A stretch of DNA of 11,906 bases from Amoeboradix gromovi (GCA_018985225.1 JADGIF010000278.1:1-11906), one strand, 5' to 3'. Positions 1 through 7,130 are shown, counted from the stretch's first letter. Made by a program: numbers and translations. Notes: generated by a model not told the origin, from the letters alone.

Positions 1-657
1 ACAAAATGACTCTAGAAAAGAGTACCGTCTAAGAAAATGCACCTTTTGCTTAGATGCTCAAAGACCTCATATTTGAAAGAGATGCAGGGTCCTCTACTTT
101 TATTTTGAAGAGGGCATTGAAAGTAATGAAAGAAAATTGGTGTAATAGAAGATCTTTTATTAATGATAGCATTTCCTCCGTATGGTGCACCTTTAAAAAC
201 GAGTTAGTCTAGTTTTTATATTTGGTGTCCCATTGACAGGAGAGATATCAAAGATAAAAGAAGCCATTTTTTCACTATATGCTATCATTTATTTACTATT
301 ACTTGAAGAGAAAAGCATCTGCTAACGCCTACAGAGCTTCAAAAAGGTTTTAAATACAATATGTTATTGGCCCTTATGACGACTGTCAAAAGTGGTGAAA
401 TGCCAAATCGGCTAGTTACAGTTAATTAAAGATTACTACACCTAATACTTGAATGATATAATATGGAGCACCTAGTAATAACTAGCTTTTTTAGTTTTCA
501 CAATCGTGCCCTATAGACTAATATACTAATTCATAGTCTAAAATGACCTAGATATTAGAAACCAATCACATTGACCAATAGATTTTAGAGAAGACATGAT
601 TGGATGATGGTTGATATTTAGTTTTTTCAACTTCCAAACAAATTGGGATACATTGAC
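1..657. other. AT-rich non-coding stretch left of the LRR gene
   Basis: No open frame of useful length and no recognisable protein segment were seen on either strand. I saw no tRNA A/B-box pair. The right part looks like promoter DNA, with CCAAT boxes listed separately. A 7-base inverted repeat, TAGACTA at 514-520 and TAGTCTA at 534-540 with a 13-base spacer, lies about 120 bases before the LRR start. A smaller CTAGT/ACTAG pair flanks AATA at 472-485. The stretch probably holds the upstream neighbour's flank and the LRR promoter, but no transcript can be placed from sequence alone. Confidence 0.5.
562..603. promoter_or_regulatory. Cluster of CCAAT boxes upstream of the LRR gene
   Basis: CCAAT occurs at 562-566 and 575-579 on the + strand. 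The reverse form ATTGG occurs at 599-603 and again at 642-646. In fungi CCAAT is the core site of the HAP/CBC (Hap2/3/5) complex. Three boxes in 42 bases, 55-95 bases before the ATG at 658, suit an upstream activating region. Binding is inferred from the motif only, and CCAAT is short enough to recur by chance. Confidence 0.35.
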
Positions 658-1599
658 ATGTCAACAGATGAAGTGATAATAGCTTATAATACAGAATTAG
701 AAGCATTAAGAAGAAAACAAAAGAAGAAGAAAGAGCTGTCATTGTGTTCGCAGAACATACAAATTATAACAGCAGAATTACAATCATTTACAAAATTATC
801 ATCTCTGTATTTGTGTTGTAACTCAATAACATTGTTTCCTGAGTCCATACTTAAACTAAAGCATTTGGTATTTCTATCATTAAAAGTGAATGAAATAAAA
901 CAACTGCCAGATTTAACTGCTTTGGCGAAGCTAAAAGACTTGGATATTAGTTACAATAGCATTAGAGCTATAAAGGGACTTCCTGCCGCACTGAAAAAGT
1001 TAGATTTAAGTAACAATTCAATTGCAAAGTTACCGCAGAGTATCGGTAATCTTGTAAAGCTTCATACTTTGAATGTTAGCAACAATCCCTTAATTAACCT
1101 GCCTTCTACTATTCACAACTGCCGATACCTTGCTAAGCTGATCACTGCAAATTGCTTATTTATAGAGAAACCATCCACTAATGTTTTACCTTCTTTAAAG
1201 GAACTAGCAGCCCGTAGCATGATCAATAGCAACCAATCACCCTCCAACGTTAGAATAGGCTCTCACGAAGAGAAAATCCCCAAGATGGGGCCACTCAAGC
1301 GGCTATCTATTTATAGAATCAACCCCCGAAAAATTAATAGCAACATGAAGACTCGTAGAGAAGATTCTCTTCTATCTTTGAACTCTTTGACTCTAAATGG
1401 AAACCATATCCCGAAGAACCTGAACGTTTATTTTAATTCATTGAATAATTGCGCCTGTTGTGGGACGCCAGTTTGGAATTCTTCGACTCGTTATTCTATT
1501 TTGAGAAGAGACATGGACATTCCATTGGAACATTTGCTATGCTCTTCGCACTGGAACACACATGAAGAAAGAATAATATCTTTTTTTGAATCTCAATAA
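658..1599 (+). CDS. Leucine-rich repeat protein with C-terminal Cys/His motif
   Basis: A 313-residue protein, starting at the first ATG in frame (658). The frame extends to a TTG at 643, but there is no reason to use it. After a charged segment (about residues 15-27, rich in Lys/Arg), five to six LRRs run from about residue 27 to 160. Their repeating unit is LxxLxLxxNxIxxLP, seen clearly in LKKLDLSNNSIAKLP. Residues 190-250 are polar and low in repeats. The tail carries C265, C267, C268, then C295, H298 and H302, around a CxCCGxPVW segment and an IPLEHLLC segment. This looks like a small zinc-binding module, and my impression is that some fungal LRR proteins end in a similar one. LRRs normally bind protein partners, so an adaptor role is inferred. 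The partner is unknown, and there is no signal peptide or membrane segment. Confidence 0.85.
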   Translation: MSTDEVIIAYNTELEALRRKQKKKKELSLCSQNIQIITAELQSFTKLSSLYLCCNSITLFPESILKLKHLVFLSLKVNEIKQLPDLTALAKLKDLDISYNSIRAIKGLPAALKKLDLSNNSIAKLPQSIGNLVKLHTLNVSNNPLINLPSTIHNCRYLAKLITANCLFIEKPSTNVLPSLKELAARSMINSNQSPSNVRIGSHEEKIPKMGPLKRLSIYRINPRKINSNMKTRREDSLLSLNSLTLNGNHIPKNLNVYFNSLNNCACCGTPVWNSSTRYSILRRDMDIPLEHLLCSSHWNTHEERIISFFESQ

Positions 1600-1830
1600 A
1601 TTTATTTCATTAATCAGTGTAAAAACTCGCTAAAAAGCAGAGAAACCTCTATCAATTGCCTCAAACAGTTGAAATAAACATTTAAAAAAGTCAAATATCT
1701 TATCACCTAAGCTAATCCTGTTTTTTATCGCAGTTCTTTGATCGGGTTAAGGACAAATAATAACAGATTTCTTTCTATTTTTTATACGCTACAACCTCGA
1801 GTTACATTTCTGCCCTTTCTCAAAGTGCTT

Positions 1831-2832
1831 ATGAAAAAGGTGCTAGTTACTGGAGGAAGCTCGTTCATTTCTCAGCACATCATAAGATTGCTATTAGATC
1901 AGAATGAATATGAAGTAACTGCTACGATAAGAGCGCATTCAAATAGAACAAACATATTAAAAACATGGCAAAATTCAACAAAGTTAATTATTGAAAAGAA
2001 TAATTTGGATGATTTAGAGTCACTTAGGAGTTTAGTCAATGGTAAGTTTGTAGTGATACATGTAGCGTCGCCATTCGTTATGACAGGCAACAGAGAAGAA
2101 GTCGTGAATCCAGCCTTAAACATGACCAAAACAGTTTTAGAAGCCTGCCATTCTAGTTCCGTCACCAAGGTTATATTCACATCGTCGTCAGTGACAATGA
2201 GTCAGATCATCAGTAAGACTCCAATTGACGAAAATATGTTTAGTGACACTAGTAATCTAACACCTTATGAAGCAAGCAAAGTCGAATCGGAAAAATATAT
2301 TTGGAGTTACGTGAAAGAGAACAATCCCACATTCAAAGTAGTTTCTCTTCATCCTAGTGCTGTAATCGGTCCAGCATTCTCCGAGCATGTTGTGAGTAAC
2401 AGTGTTAAATCATTTATTATTGATGTCTTAAATGGTCATTCATTTCCCTTTAAAACACAATTGGATATATTAATGGTTGATGTCAGGGATGTTGCAAAGG
2501 CACACATTCTAGCAATTACTAAAGGCGAAGGTCGATATCTATGTTGTGCAAAGTCAGTTCCAGTCGGAGATATCATTACTGCTGGGAAGTCATTGTATAA
2601 CTTACCCCGAGCGCCAACTGTACATGTACCTCCTCTTATTGTCAAGGGTATGGCATTCTTTTTAGACAGCAATACATCCAGCTTCTTAAAAGGTCACGTA
2701 GGGCATGGTGAATACAAGTTTGACAATTCAAAAATTCGATCAGAGCTGGGACTAGAATTCATGGAGATCAGCGAGTCTCTCAAAGACACTATCAGATGGT
2801 GTCAGGAATCTAATTTACTTTTGAATAAATAG
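1831..2832 (+). CDS. GRE2/cinnamoyl-CoA-reductase-like extended SDR, NADPH-dependent carbonyl reductase
   Basis: A 333-residue extended short-chain dehydrogenase/reductase, close to the roughly 340 of yeast Gre2. I start it at the ATG at 1831, because it puts the Rossmann strand MKKVLVTGG at the N-terminus. The open frame runs back to a TTG at 1738, but that extension has no family counterpart. Visible family marks are TSSS at about 118-121 (catalytic Ser), YEASK at 146-150 (catalytic Tyr146 and Lys150), VIHVASPF near 76-83 and VDVRDVAKAH at 217-226. Relatives reduce aldehydes and ketones (methylglyoxal, isovaleraldehyde, flavonols) with NADPH in the cytosol. The substrate here cannot be read. 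Odd point: the cofactor loop reads TGGSSFIS where relatives have TGxxGFIG/A, so two glycine/alanine positions are serine. The gene lies 53 bases upstream of the ADAM gene on the same strand, with no evident functional link. Confidence 0.88.
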   Translation: MKKVLVTGGSSFISQHIIRLLLDQNEYEVTATIRAHSNRTNILKTWQNSTKLIIEKNNLDDLESLRSLVNGKFVVIHVASPFVMTGNREEVVNPALNMTKTVLEACHSSSVTKVIFTSSSVTMSQIISKTPIDENMFSDTSNLTPYEASKVESEKYIWSYVKENNPTFKVVSLHPSAVIGPAFSEHVVSNSVKSFIIDVLNGHSFPFKTQLDILMVDVRDVAKAHILAITKGEGRYLCCAKSVPVGDIITAGKSLYNLPRAPTVHVPPLIVKGMAFFLDSNTSSFLKGHVGHGEYKFDNSKIRSELGLEFMEISESLKDTIRWCQESNLLLNK

Positions 2833-2885
2833 TTTTAAGTTATTCGCCAGTATTATCTTGAAACTAGCCAAGATTTTGATCTGTT

Positions 2886-4664
2886 ATGTTATTTTTATTG
2901 GGCATCGTAATAGCATCCTTGGTCAGCATAAGGACATCAAATGTATATAAAAGAGATTTTGACCAATCATCAGATATCGTCTTAGAATTCCAATGGAATG
3001 GCACATATTTGGTTTTTAGGTTAGCTGAAATTCCAGCTACTGTGTATGTTGATTCTGAAGTTATATTAGCGACACTTTTTAAGGGAAATACAGACGAGGG
3101 AATTCCTGGGGTATTTACTTATTCTAACAGCACTTGGCAAGGGTCTTTCAAAGTAAACGATAACGTTTACCATGCTTTCCCTAGCAGCCATCCAAGAGCG
3201 TTAGAGAAAAGAGAAAATGAACATTACATAACTGGCGCTGAGGATCACGATTTCGTGTGCCGTACGAATACTAATATAACAGTTTCAGAATCAAAGAACC
3301 TGAAGAAAAGGTCAGAAGTATCATGCCCTACAGCTAGGCAGATCCTTCCTGTATGTATAGCAGTAGACTGCAATTACTATAAACTGTTTCAAGGACAATC
3401 AACAGCAAATGTACTGCAAGAACTAGGACTAGCATCCCTAATCCTGGAGGAAAACATCAACGTAGGACTGGGTGTAATAAAAGTTGACATTCGCACTACT
3501 TGCGGAAACGGTGCAGATAATGCTGTTTGGAACAATGAGTGCAGTGCTGATGTACAAGATCGGCTTAACAAATTTACAGCCTGGAGTGGAACCCAAAAGG
3601 AGAAATGCGGCATCTGGCATTTGATAACTCAGTGCTCCTATGGTCCCACATTAGGAATAGCTTGGATAAACTCTGCATGTCGTAACGAAGTCATTTCACA
3701 AAATTCAATGATCTTTGGCAATGCCGGACTAAGCTCTGTAAGCACTGATGGATATAAAGTTGTTGCTCATGAAATCATGCACAATTTAGGTGCCGTGCAC
3801 GACTGCACTTCATCTCAGTGTACTGGCGTGTCCGAATGCGGCAATAATCAGTGTAATTGCTGCCCTTGTGAAGGGTGTGATTGCAAAGCATCATATTTGA
3901 TGAACCCTTCATTGACTCTCAATACGAAGATTTCTCCATGTACTAAAACCGATGTCTGTGGAAATCTACCATTTCTTAGTTCTTGTTTATTGGAAGATAA
4001 AAGTGAGCTAAAAACTTTAGGTTTCTGTGGAAATGGTATCGTCGAAGACAACGAAGAATGCGATCCAGGTATTTCAGAAAATGAGTGCTGCAGCGCATCG
4101 TGCAAACTGAAACCAAATGCAACTTGCAGTGATTCAAATCACGGATGTTGCACTAACTGTAAAGTTTCAACAAATAACAAGATTTGCAGAGCATCTAAAA
4201 ATGAATGCGATGTTCAGGAGATTTGTAATAATGTATCGAGAGACTGCCCGGTCAACAGATTTTTAAACAACGGTCAAGCTTGTTCAAATGGCAGATGCTC
4301 AAATGGGATGTGTACCAATTCAGATGATCAGTGTGCATTAAAGGGACATAGATTGGGATATAAGAACTCTTGCACAAACGGATGCAAAATGCTTTGTTCT
4401 GACTCATTAGGTCAATGTGTTGACACCAATTCCAATTTTTTACCTGGGACTAGCTGCAAGTTAAATGGTAAGTGCAACGAGGAGGGGATTTGCGCTTTCG
4501 ATAACAACTCTGACGCAATCATCTCTTGGGTATCGGAAAACGCCACCTTGATTTGCGTTTTATCAACAGTTTTCGTTGTCATACTTATTTACATTGCGCT
4601 GAGATTTAGAAAATCAAGAAAAGATAGAGATATGCCATCGACTCCTGCAATTCTTTCTAGATGA
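2886..4664 (+). CDS. ADAM-family (adamalysin) zinc metalloprotease, membrane-anchored
   Basis: A 592-residue type I membrane protein. Domain order: signal peptide (about 1-16); a prodomain with dibasic Kex2/furin-type sites at 22-23, 108-109 and LKKR at 139-142, and a possible cysteine-switch Cys125 in EDHDFVC; then a catalytic domain with the reprolysin motif HEIMHNLGAVHD (His295, His299 and His305 bind zinc, Glu296 is catalytic) and Met-turn Met339 (YLMNP). A disintegrin domain (about 380-476) has an ECD tripeptide at 440-442. A shorter cysteine-rich region (about 480-537), a membrane segment (about 551-573) and an 18-residue basic tail follow. The fission yeast relative Mde10 (about 512 residues) acts in spore development. 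Fungal ADAMs act in the secretory pathway or at the surface, and the substrate here is unknown. Nine cysteines crowd the loop between the zinc motif and the Met-turn. Confidence 0.95.
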   Translation: MLFLLGIVIASLVSIRTSNVYKRDFDQSSDIVLEFQWNGTYLVFRLAEIPATVYVDSEVILATLFKGNTDEGIPGVFTYSNSTWQGSFKVNDNVYHAFPSSHPRALEKRENEHYITGAEDHDFVCRTNTNITVSESKNLKKRSEVSCPTARQILPVCIAVDCNYYKLFQGQSTANVLQELGLASLILEENINVGLGVIKVDIRTTCGNGADNAVWNNECSADVQDRLNKFTAWSGTQKEKCGIWHLITQCSYGPTLGIAWINSACRNEVISQNSMIFGNAGLSSVSTDGYKVVAHEIMHNLGAVHDCTSSQCTGVSECGNNQCNCCPCEGCDCKASYLMNPSLTLNTKISPCTKTDVCGNLPFLSSCLLEDKSELKTLGFCGNGIVEDNEECDPGISENECCSASCKLKPNATCSDSNHGCCTNCKVSTNNKICRASKNECDVQEICNNVSRDCPVNRFLNNGQACSNGRCSNGMCTNSDDQCALKGHRLGYKNSCTNGCKMLCSDSLGQCVDTNSNFLPGTSCKLNGKCNEEGICAFDNNSDAIISWVSENATLICVLSTVFVVILIYIALRFRKSRKDRDMPSTPAILSR

Positions 4665-4710
4665 CTGTGTTTTTCTAATAAACTAATGTTTTATTTTTAA
4701 GTCACAAAAT
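4665..4710. terminator. Shared 3' region of the convergent ADAM and TLDc genes
   Basis: Only 46 bases separate the two stop codons. AATAAA lies at 4677-4682 on the + strand, and a TTTTATTTTT run (AATAAAA on the - strand) lies at about 4690-4699. Both strands therefore offer poly(A)-signal-like elements here, and the two transcripts probably overlap at their 3' ends. This rests on motifs only. Confidence 0.5.
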
Positions 4711-5685
4711 TTATCGATCTTCTCCCTTATCAGGAATGTTGTGCTGCAGATTCTTTGAATGCATCTCAAATCCCGCCATTTCCAAAAATTCCATATTGTC
4801 TTGCCTACCAAATGCTTGCCAGCTAGGATTTCTAATTTTGTAGTCTTCAGGATCAAATTCTTCAACTATTACCACTTCCAAATGATCAATTACAAATTTC
4901 TCATTATTCGTAAACTGCGGTGAACCATAAGTAGTAGATATAGGCTTAGCAAATGAGGATCCAGTGAAATCATCTTTCAAATATAGTCCGAAGTAGTCCA
5001 GCTGACCTCCAAATCCTAGTCCATTAGTACATGATGCAGAGTTGAGAGACAAATAAGCATAATTCTCGTTATAAAATGTGGACTTGTAAATTGCTGAATT
5101 TTCGCCATTTAAAGAAAACAAGAAATTATCTGAGTTTCCCACAAATTGACCTGGATTGTTAGACCAGGGTGTAGCCATGTGTCCACCAAATGTTTTGCCT
5201 TCACTTTTTATAATTATAAGTGACCGACAAGGGCATTTCACCAATGCATATATAAATTGGGACCATGCAGTTCCGTCGATACTTGAATTATAAACAATTT
5301 TCCATCTTATTCTGCAGGTGTCCTGCAAATGACTTTGCAGATAGCACACATACATGGAGTTTAACAGATTAGATTGACCCACAATTTTTGGCATTAAAAA
5401 TCCCAATGAGTACCCGTTTTTAACTGAGTTCCCTAGTATGTTATTAAAATGGTAGTTGAGCATCAGCAACAGATGCTGTTTAAAATTTTCATCATTAGGC
5501 ACAACAATTGAGCTTTCTATGGAATTTGAGTTCACGTATAGCTTCATTAGTGGTTCTATATAGTCATTTAATTGCACTGGTTCCTTTTTTAGCCACGCAC
5601 CGCTTACTGATTTGCTAAAGTACTTATCTAGTTTTTGAAAGTTCACATTGTCTTCTGTAGATGCTAGCGAATTTGAATTACCCAT
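4711..5685 (-). CDS. TLDc-domain protein of the Rtc5/MEAK7 type
   Basis: A 324-residue protein starting MGNSNS, an N-myristoylation consensus (Gly2, Ser6), which supports this ATG. The C-terminal half is a TLDc domain (about 128-275). It shows WKIVYNSSIDGTAWSQF, FGGHMATPW, FLFSLNG, a GLGFGGQLDYFGLYL stretch and TTYGSPQF. The post-domain LEMAGF motif (301-306) is shared with yeast Rtc5 and resembles LEISG in human MEAK7/TLDC1, which also begins MGNS. TLDc proteins bind the V-ATPase. Yeast Rtc5 is a vacuolar V-ATPase interactor, and MEAK7 is a lysosomal mTOR-linked protein. A role at the vacuole membrane is therefore inferred. It is shorter than Rtc5 (567) and MEAK7 (456), mainly in the helical N-terminal half. 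The gene follows the PNUTS-like gene on the same strand after 46 bases. Confidence 0.88.
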   Translation of the reverse strand: MGNSNSLASTEDNVNFQKLDKYFSKSVSGAWLKKEPVQLNDYIEPLMKLYVNSNSIESSIVVPNDENFKQHLLLMLNYHFNNILGNSVKNGYSLGFLMPKIVGQSNLLNSMYVCYLQSHLQDTCRIRWKIVYNSSIDGTAWSQFIYALVKCPCRSLIIIKSEGKTFGGHMATPWSNNPGQFVGNSDNFLFSLNGENSAIYKSTFYNENYAYLSLNSASCTNGLGFGGQLDYFGLYLKDDFTGSSFAKPISTTYGSPQFTNNEKFVIDHLEVVIVEEFDPEDYKIRNPSWQAFGRQDNMEFLEMAGFEMHSKNLQHNIPDKGEDR

Positions 5686-5731
5686 GTTTCACTCTTAAGA
5701 TTGGAACAAATTAAAATATCCTATTTATTAA
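5686..5731 (-). promoter_or_regulatory. 46-base tandem gap: PNUTS-like 3' end and TLDc promoter
   Basis: On the - strand the gap reads from the PNUTS-like stop through an AATAAA-type element (TTTATT on + at about 5724-5729) to the ATG of the TLDc gene. Poly(A) signals of the upstream gene and the start region of the downstream gene must share these bases or reach into coding DNA. No TATA box is obvious. Confidence 0.4.
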
Positions 5732-6169
5732 CTACGCTTCAATGTCATGTTTAAATCCGCAATACGGTCCTGCTTTACAGGTTTCAAATGGACACCGCAT
5801 TGATGGGATTAATGCTGCTTTTAGTTCTTCTAACTGTAATAAGTTACTTCCTGACATCTCAGTATCCATATTTAACTGAGGCAATAGCACATAACTAGCA
5901 AAATACTGTAAATTTTCAGGTCTGGACTCTGTTCTAGACCATTTAAAGAACTTCAAATCATTATACATTGTTGCCTTGTTTGTTTGAATATCTACTACTT
6001 CTCTAGGAGATTCTGGAATACTTAGTATTGAAGAATATTGCACTGGATTTGATGATCTCTCTCTGTTGGTTTGCGTTCTTGTTTCTTCACTCTCCATTCC
6101 TCTCTCAAAAACAGTAAAATCGTGCTCCAATTCTAAGTTAATATCAAAATACCACGTGGAGTTCTCCAT
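5732..6169 (-). CDS. C-terminal part of the PNUTS/Ppn1-like protein, CCCH zinc finger (separate frame)
   Basis: This frame is open from 6196 down to the TAG at 5732, and its first ATG is at 6169. It is probably not a separate gene but the continuation of the frame at 6133-7086. It carries the features expected after the RVxF region of PNUTS: an SEETRTQTNRERSS-like stretch and IPESPRE (51-57 from the ATG). A terminal CCCH finger follows, C126-x4-C131-x5-C137-x3-H141. Human PNUTS also ends in a CCCH finger with the same C-x5-C-x3-H half. CCCH fingers bind RNA. The join to the upstream part needs a one-base gain (for example in the TTTT run at 6146-6149), a two-base loss, or an intron of length 3n+2. 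Its own ATG is unlikely to be used. Confidence 0.7.
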   Translation of the reverse strand: MENSTWYFDINLELEHDFTVFERGMESEETRTQTNRERSSNPVQYSSILSIPESPREVVDIQTNKATMYNDLKFFKWSRTESRPENLQYFASYVLLPQLNMDTEMSGSNLLQLEELKAALIPSMRCPFETCKAGPYCGFKHDIEA

Positions 6170-7086
6170 TCTATCCTCACCTTTTGTTTTAGTGCTCTAC
6201 TAGCCTCGCCGCGCTCCGAGTACATCGATTTCTTATCATGTTTAGCAATTTTGTCAATTCTTTTCACAGAGTTTTTGTTCATATCAAATTGAACAGACCT
6301 TTTAGTTTTGGCTCCTACATCAGCATTCATGCCTTCCTCTTGCGCTAGATTCTTTAAGCTAGATTTTAATATGCCTTTTGGATAAGACTTCATGGTACCC
6401 AACGGAACTTTAGCAACCATGATAAAATCTTCTTCAGCATCCACTGAGTCTGATACATCCTCTAATGTCGGTTCGGTCTGCTTAATAGTCCAAGGACCAA
6501 CGACCTTTTGCCTTTTTGATGAGGAGTTATCATCACTAGCCTTTCTTTTAGGCGCAGATTCTTTTGAATTCTTTTCTTCTTCTATAAATTTCAGCCAGTT
6601 CACTTTCATTTGGTTGTACGTCTTTTTGGCATGTCCGAGAAGTGGAAATCTAGGATCGACATTTTGAGCAGCTTTGGCAAGTGTGGATTTGACTGCTTTA
6701 CCTAAATCGTGCTGAAGTAGCAGTTCGGAAGGTATTCTTAACAATGAGAGTACTTCAATGGTATCAATAATCAAATCGAAATTTACCTTATTAGGATCAA
6801 GCCAAGTAGCTTCATGCTTACGTAAAATACTCGAAAAGCCACGAACGAGTACTTCTGACTTACCGAATTCAGTTCTGACTTGCAGTGATGCGGACTTGAT
6901 TGTGAGAAGAAAAGATTTAAACAAAGTGTAATTCAAGTGTTTATATTCGTGGAATATTTGTTCAAACAATTGTAGGTCTTGTATTTGCAGCGGTATTCTA
7001 CCTTTCCTAGATTGATAAGCCTCGAGTGCTGTTTTAACCGCTGCAGTAGAGTTTGATTTGTTCTGTAGTAATCCCGGATTAATCAT
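6133..7086 (-). CDS. ppn1: PNUTS/Ppn1-like PP1 regulator, N-terminal part (TFIIS N-domain plus RVxF motif)
   Basis: A 317-residue frame from the ATG at 7086. Residues about 100-168 form a TFIIS N-terminal (LW/TND) domain, with IIDTIEVLSLLRIPSELL followed by GKAVKSTLAKAA. A lysine-rich nuclear-localisation-like segment spans 178-195. The PP1-docking motif RSVQF (263-267, type [RK]x[VI]xF) is followed by a helical linker. KVRIEWRTPRGILIL (302-316) then matches the KVPW..PRPLVL block of human PNUTS (PPP1R10). The frame stops at 6133, where the zinc-finger half continues in another frame. In fission yeast Ppn1 joins Dis2 phosphatase and Swd22 in the cleavage and polyadenylation factor, dephosphorylating Pol II/Spt5 at termination; the same nuclear role is inferred. 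The symbol follows S. pombe use, not the unrelated S. cerevisiae polyphosphatase PPN1. Confidence 0.8.
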   Translation of the reverse strand: MINPGLLQNKSNSTAAVKTALEAYQSRKGRIPLQIQDLQLFEQIFHEYKHLNYTLFKSFLLTIKSASLQVRTEFGKSEVLVRGFSSILRKHEATWLDPNKVNFDLIIDTIEVLSLLRIPSELLLQHDLGKAVKSTLAKAAQNVDPRFPLLGHAKKTYNQMKVNWLKFIEEEKNSKESAPKRKASDDNSSSKRQKVVGPWTIKQTEPTLEDVSDSVDAEEDFIMVAKVPLGTMKSYPKGILKSSLKNLAQEEGMNADVGAKTKRSVQFDMNKNSVKRIDKIAKHDKKSMYSERGEASRALKQKVRIEWRTPRGILILT

Positions 7087-7130
7087 TTACCGAGAATTTC
7101 AGGGGGCAGTTGAGTCATCTTTTCACCAGC
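7087..7130. promoter_or_regulatory. 44-base divergent promoter between PNUTS-like gene and SEN2
   Basis: The two ATGs face apart with 44 bases between them. The gap holds a short GGGGG run at 7102-7106 and no TATA-like element. If both ATGs are right, promoter elements of each gene must lie within the other's coding sequence. Confidence 0.4.

Noticed and set aside
643-657. N-terminal extension of the LRR gene from TTG
   Set aside because: The first codon is TTG, and the first ATG in frame is at 658. Nuclear yeast genes normally start at ATG.
1738-1830. 31-residue N-terminal extension of the SDR
   Set aside because: It begins at TTG and has no counterpart in Gre2-type proteins. ATG 1831 starts directly at the Rossmann strand.
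1899-2180. Antisense open frames within the SDR, ADAM, PNUTS and RPA49 genes (for example 1899-2180, 2436-2672, 3389-3613, 3848-4105, 6392-6667, 11018-11356)
   Set aside because: They lie opposite genes with clear family motifs, and their own translations show none.
6133-6152. A 20-base intron (GTATTT...ATTAACTTAG) that would join the two PNUTS frames
   Set aside because: The ends and branch-like ATTAAC fit and the frame works, but 20 bases is far below any fungal intron I know. It is probably coincidence.
6133-6180. A 48-base intron GTGAGG...TTAG
   Set aside because: The signals are good, but the length is a multiple of three. It stays in the first frame, gives no PNUTS-like sequence, and runs into an early stop.
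7110-7130. Seven-residue extension of SEN2 from TTG
   Set aside because: Non-ATG start. ATG 7131 is the first methionine codon.
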